Assembly: GCA_028752905.1 (NCBI GenBank)
Contig: JAQNBH010000011.1
Location: 1,143,379 to 1,207,378, forward strand
Direction of reading: 5' to 3'
DNA from: Cladorhizidae sp. MBARI D1340-BT2
Lineage: Eukaryota > Porifera > Demospongiae > Poecilosclerida > Cladorhizidae
Length of the DNA stretch: 64,000 nt
Part shown: piece by piece, positions 63,655-64,000 of the stretch
Layout of the letters: each line of letters starts with the position of its first letter
Position numbering within the stretch: the first letter of the stretch is position 1
Notes under the pieces: generated by a model
Told to the model about the DNA's origin: nothing
The model's database searches: none
What the model saw: only the letters and a program-made list of their open reading frames with translations
Made by a program: the position numbers and the translations under genes

Positions 63655-64000
63655 ATGGCTACTTCGAGCAAGCGTAGATATCATCTCTCTTACAGAAAAA
63701 GATTGAAGTTATCAAGGAAGCTGAGAAGAATGCTGGTGTTACTGTACGTTCACTTGGTGAACTCTTCGTCTGTGGAAAGACCCAAATTTCAGATATTTTG
63801 AAAAACAAGGAATCTATTGTCATCTTGTATGAATCAAATGCTTCAAGCTCTTTGTCTCGTACAAACAAGAGATCTCGTGTGTCCGAATACTCGGAGATTA
63901 TCAACGCTTTATATCAATGGTGCCTCCTGGCATGCTCAAAGAACATTTACCCCTGTGGGCCCCAGCTTACTGAAAAAGCCAAGGAAATTGATGTAATCCT
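63655..64000 (+). CDS. pogo/Tigger transposase, N-terminal part (CENP-B-type and Tc5-type HTH), incomplete
   Basis: From 63699 one frame stays open to the window end. It codes KIEVIKEAEKNAGVTVRSLG and CGKTQISDILKNKE (first helix-turn-helix, CENP-B/pogo type), then a basic stretch, ALYQWCLLACSKNIYPCGPQ and LTEKAKEID (second, Tc5-type HTH). These two HTH units precede the DDE domain in pogo/Tigger transposases. The first ATG (63655, MATSSKRRYHLS) is in another frame. The shift falls in the CT/A-rich stretch 63684-63700. Either slippage has broken the gene, or TCTCTTACAG (63685-63694) is a splice acceptor, or the assembly has an error there. The DDE catalytic core lies outside the window. Confidence 0.8.

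Larger units (their letters stand above)
62178..64000 (+). mobile_element. pogo/Tigger-type DNA transposon with a HIRAN passenger gene, left part
   Basis: The element starts with CAGTGGAACCTCTACTAACG at a TA target (62176-62177) inside the 77-bp array. The CAGTRGAACCTCTA start and TA target are typical of Tigger-type elements. AACGGACA-type motifs repeat through the first 200 bp. Inside are a leftward HIRAN gene (63612-63142), interrupted by a foldback insertion, and a rightward transposase gene (from 63655). The right end is beyond the window, so the inclusion of HIRAN rests on its position between the left end and the transposase. It lies in EPS15 intron 6. Confidence 0.8.

Noticed and set aside
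1..64000. tRNA and rRNA genes
   Set aside because: Reading by eye I found no convincing tRNA arms or rRNA sequence. A covariance-model search would settle it.

Overview
The window is animal nuclear DNA, most likely from a sponge or another early-branching animal (inference). It holds the 5' parts of two large spliced genes that run head to head from one short shared promoter, with introns swollen by tandem repeats. Leftward (minus strand, exons at 28686-27609, 11537-11362 and 3864-334, continuing beyond base 1) is a Flamingo/CELSR-type cadherin: a signal peptide, about 300 unassigned residues, nine cadherin repeats, a Flamingo-box-like segment, EGF modules and the start of a laminin-G domain. 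Rightward (plus strand, exons at 28840-28866, 28962-29096, 29176-29361, 30809-30934, 32332-32391 and 60072-60562, continuing beyond 64000) is an EPS15-type endocytic adaptor with three EH domains. Reading frame and phase are kept at every junction I propose, and protein similarity runs across each junction. The two start codons are 153 bp apart around a GC box and an ETS-like site. Layout: 1-333 minisatellite inside a cadherin intron; 334-3864 large cadherin exon; 3865-11361 intron 2, mostly one 68-bp satellite and one 54-bp array; 11362-11537 small exon; 11538-27608 intron 1, with about fifteen unrelated tandem arrays and a hAT transposase remnant; 27609-29361 the paired 5' ends; 29362-32391 EPS15 exons 4-5 with arrays and a MITE; 32392-60071 a 27.7-kb EPS15 intron with a 6.6-kb 34-bp satellite, about fifteen other arrays, a second MITE copy and LINE, Tigger and Myb/SANT remnants; 60072-60562 EPS15 exon 6; 60563-64000 the next intron. 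The most interesting system is at the right edge. A pogo/Tigger-type DNA transposon starts at 62178, inserted at TA inside a 77-bp minisatellite. It has a terminal motif, repeated subterminal AACGGACA motifs, a leftward gene for a stand-alone HIRAN-domain protein (HIRAN binds 3'-OH single-strand DNA ends in HLTF) and, 42 bp away, a divergent gene for the CENP-B/Tc5 helix-turn-helix transposase. A near-palindromic foldback element flanked by TTAA has jumped into the last codons of the HIRAN gene. Much of the window, roughly half by eye, is tandem repeats with more than 40 different units. Long open frames inside these arrays are not treated as genes.
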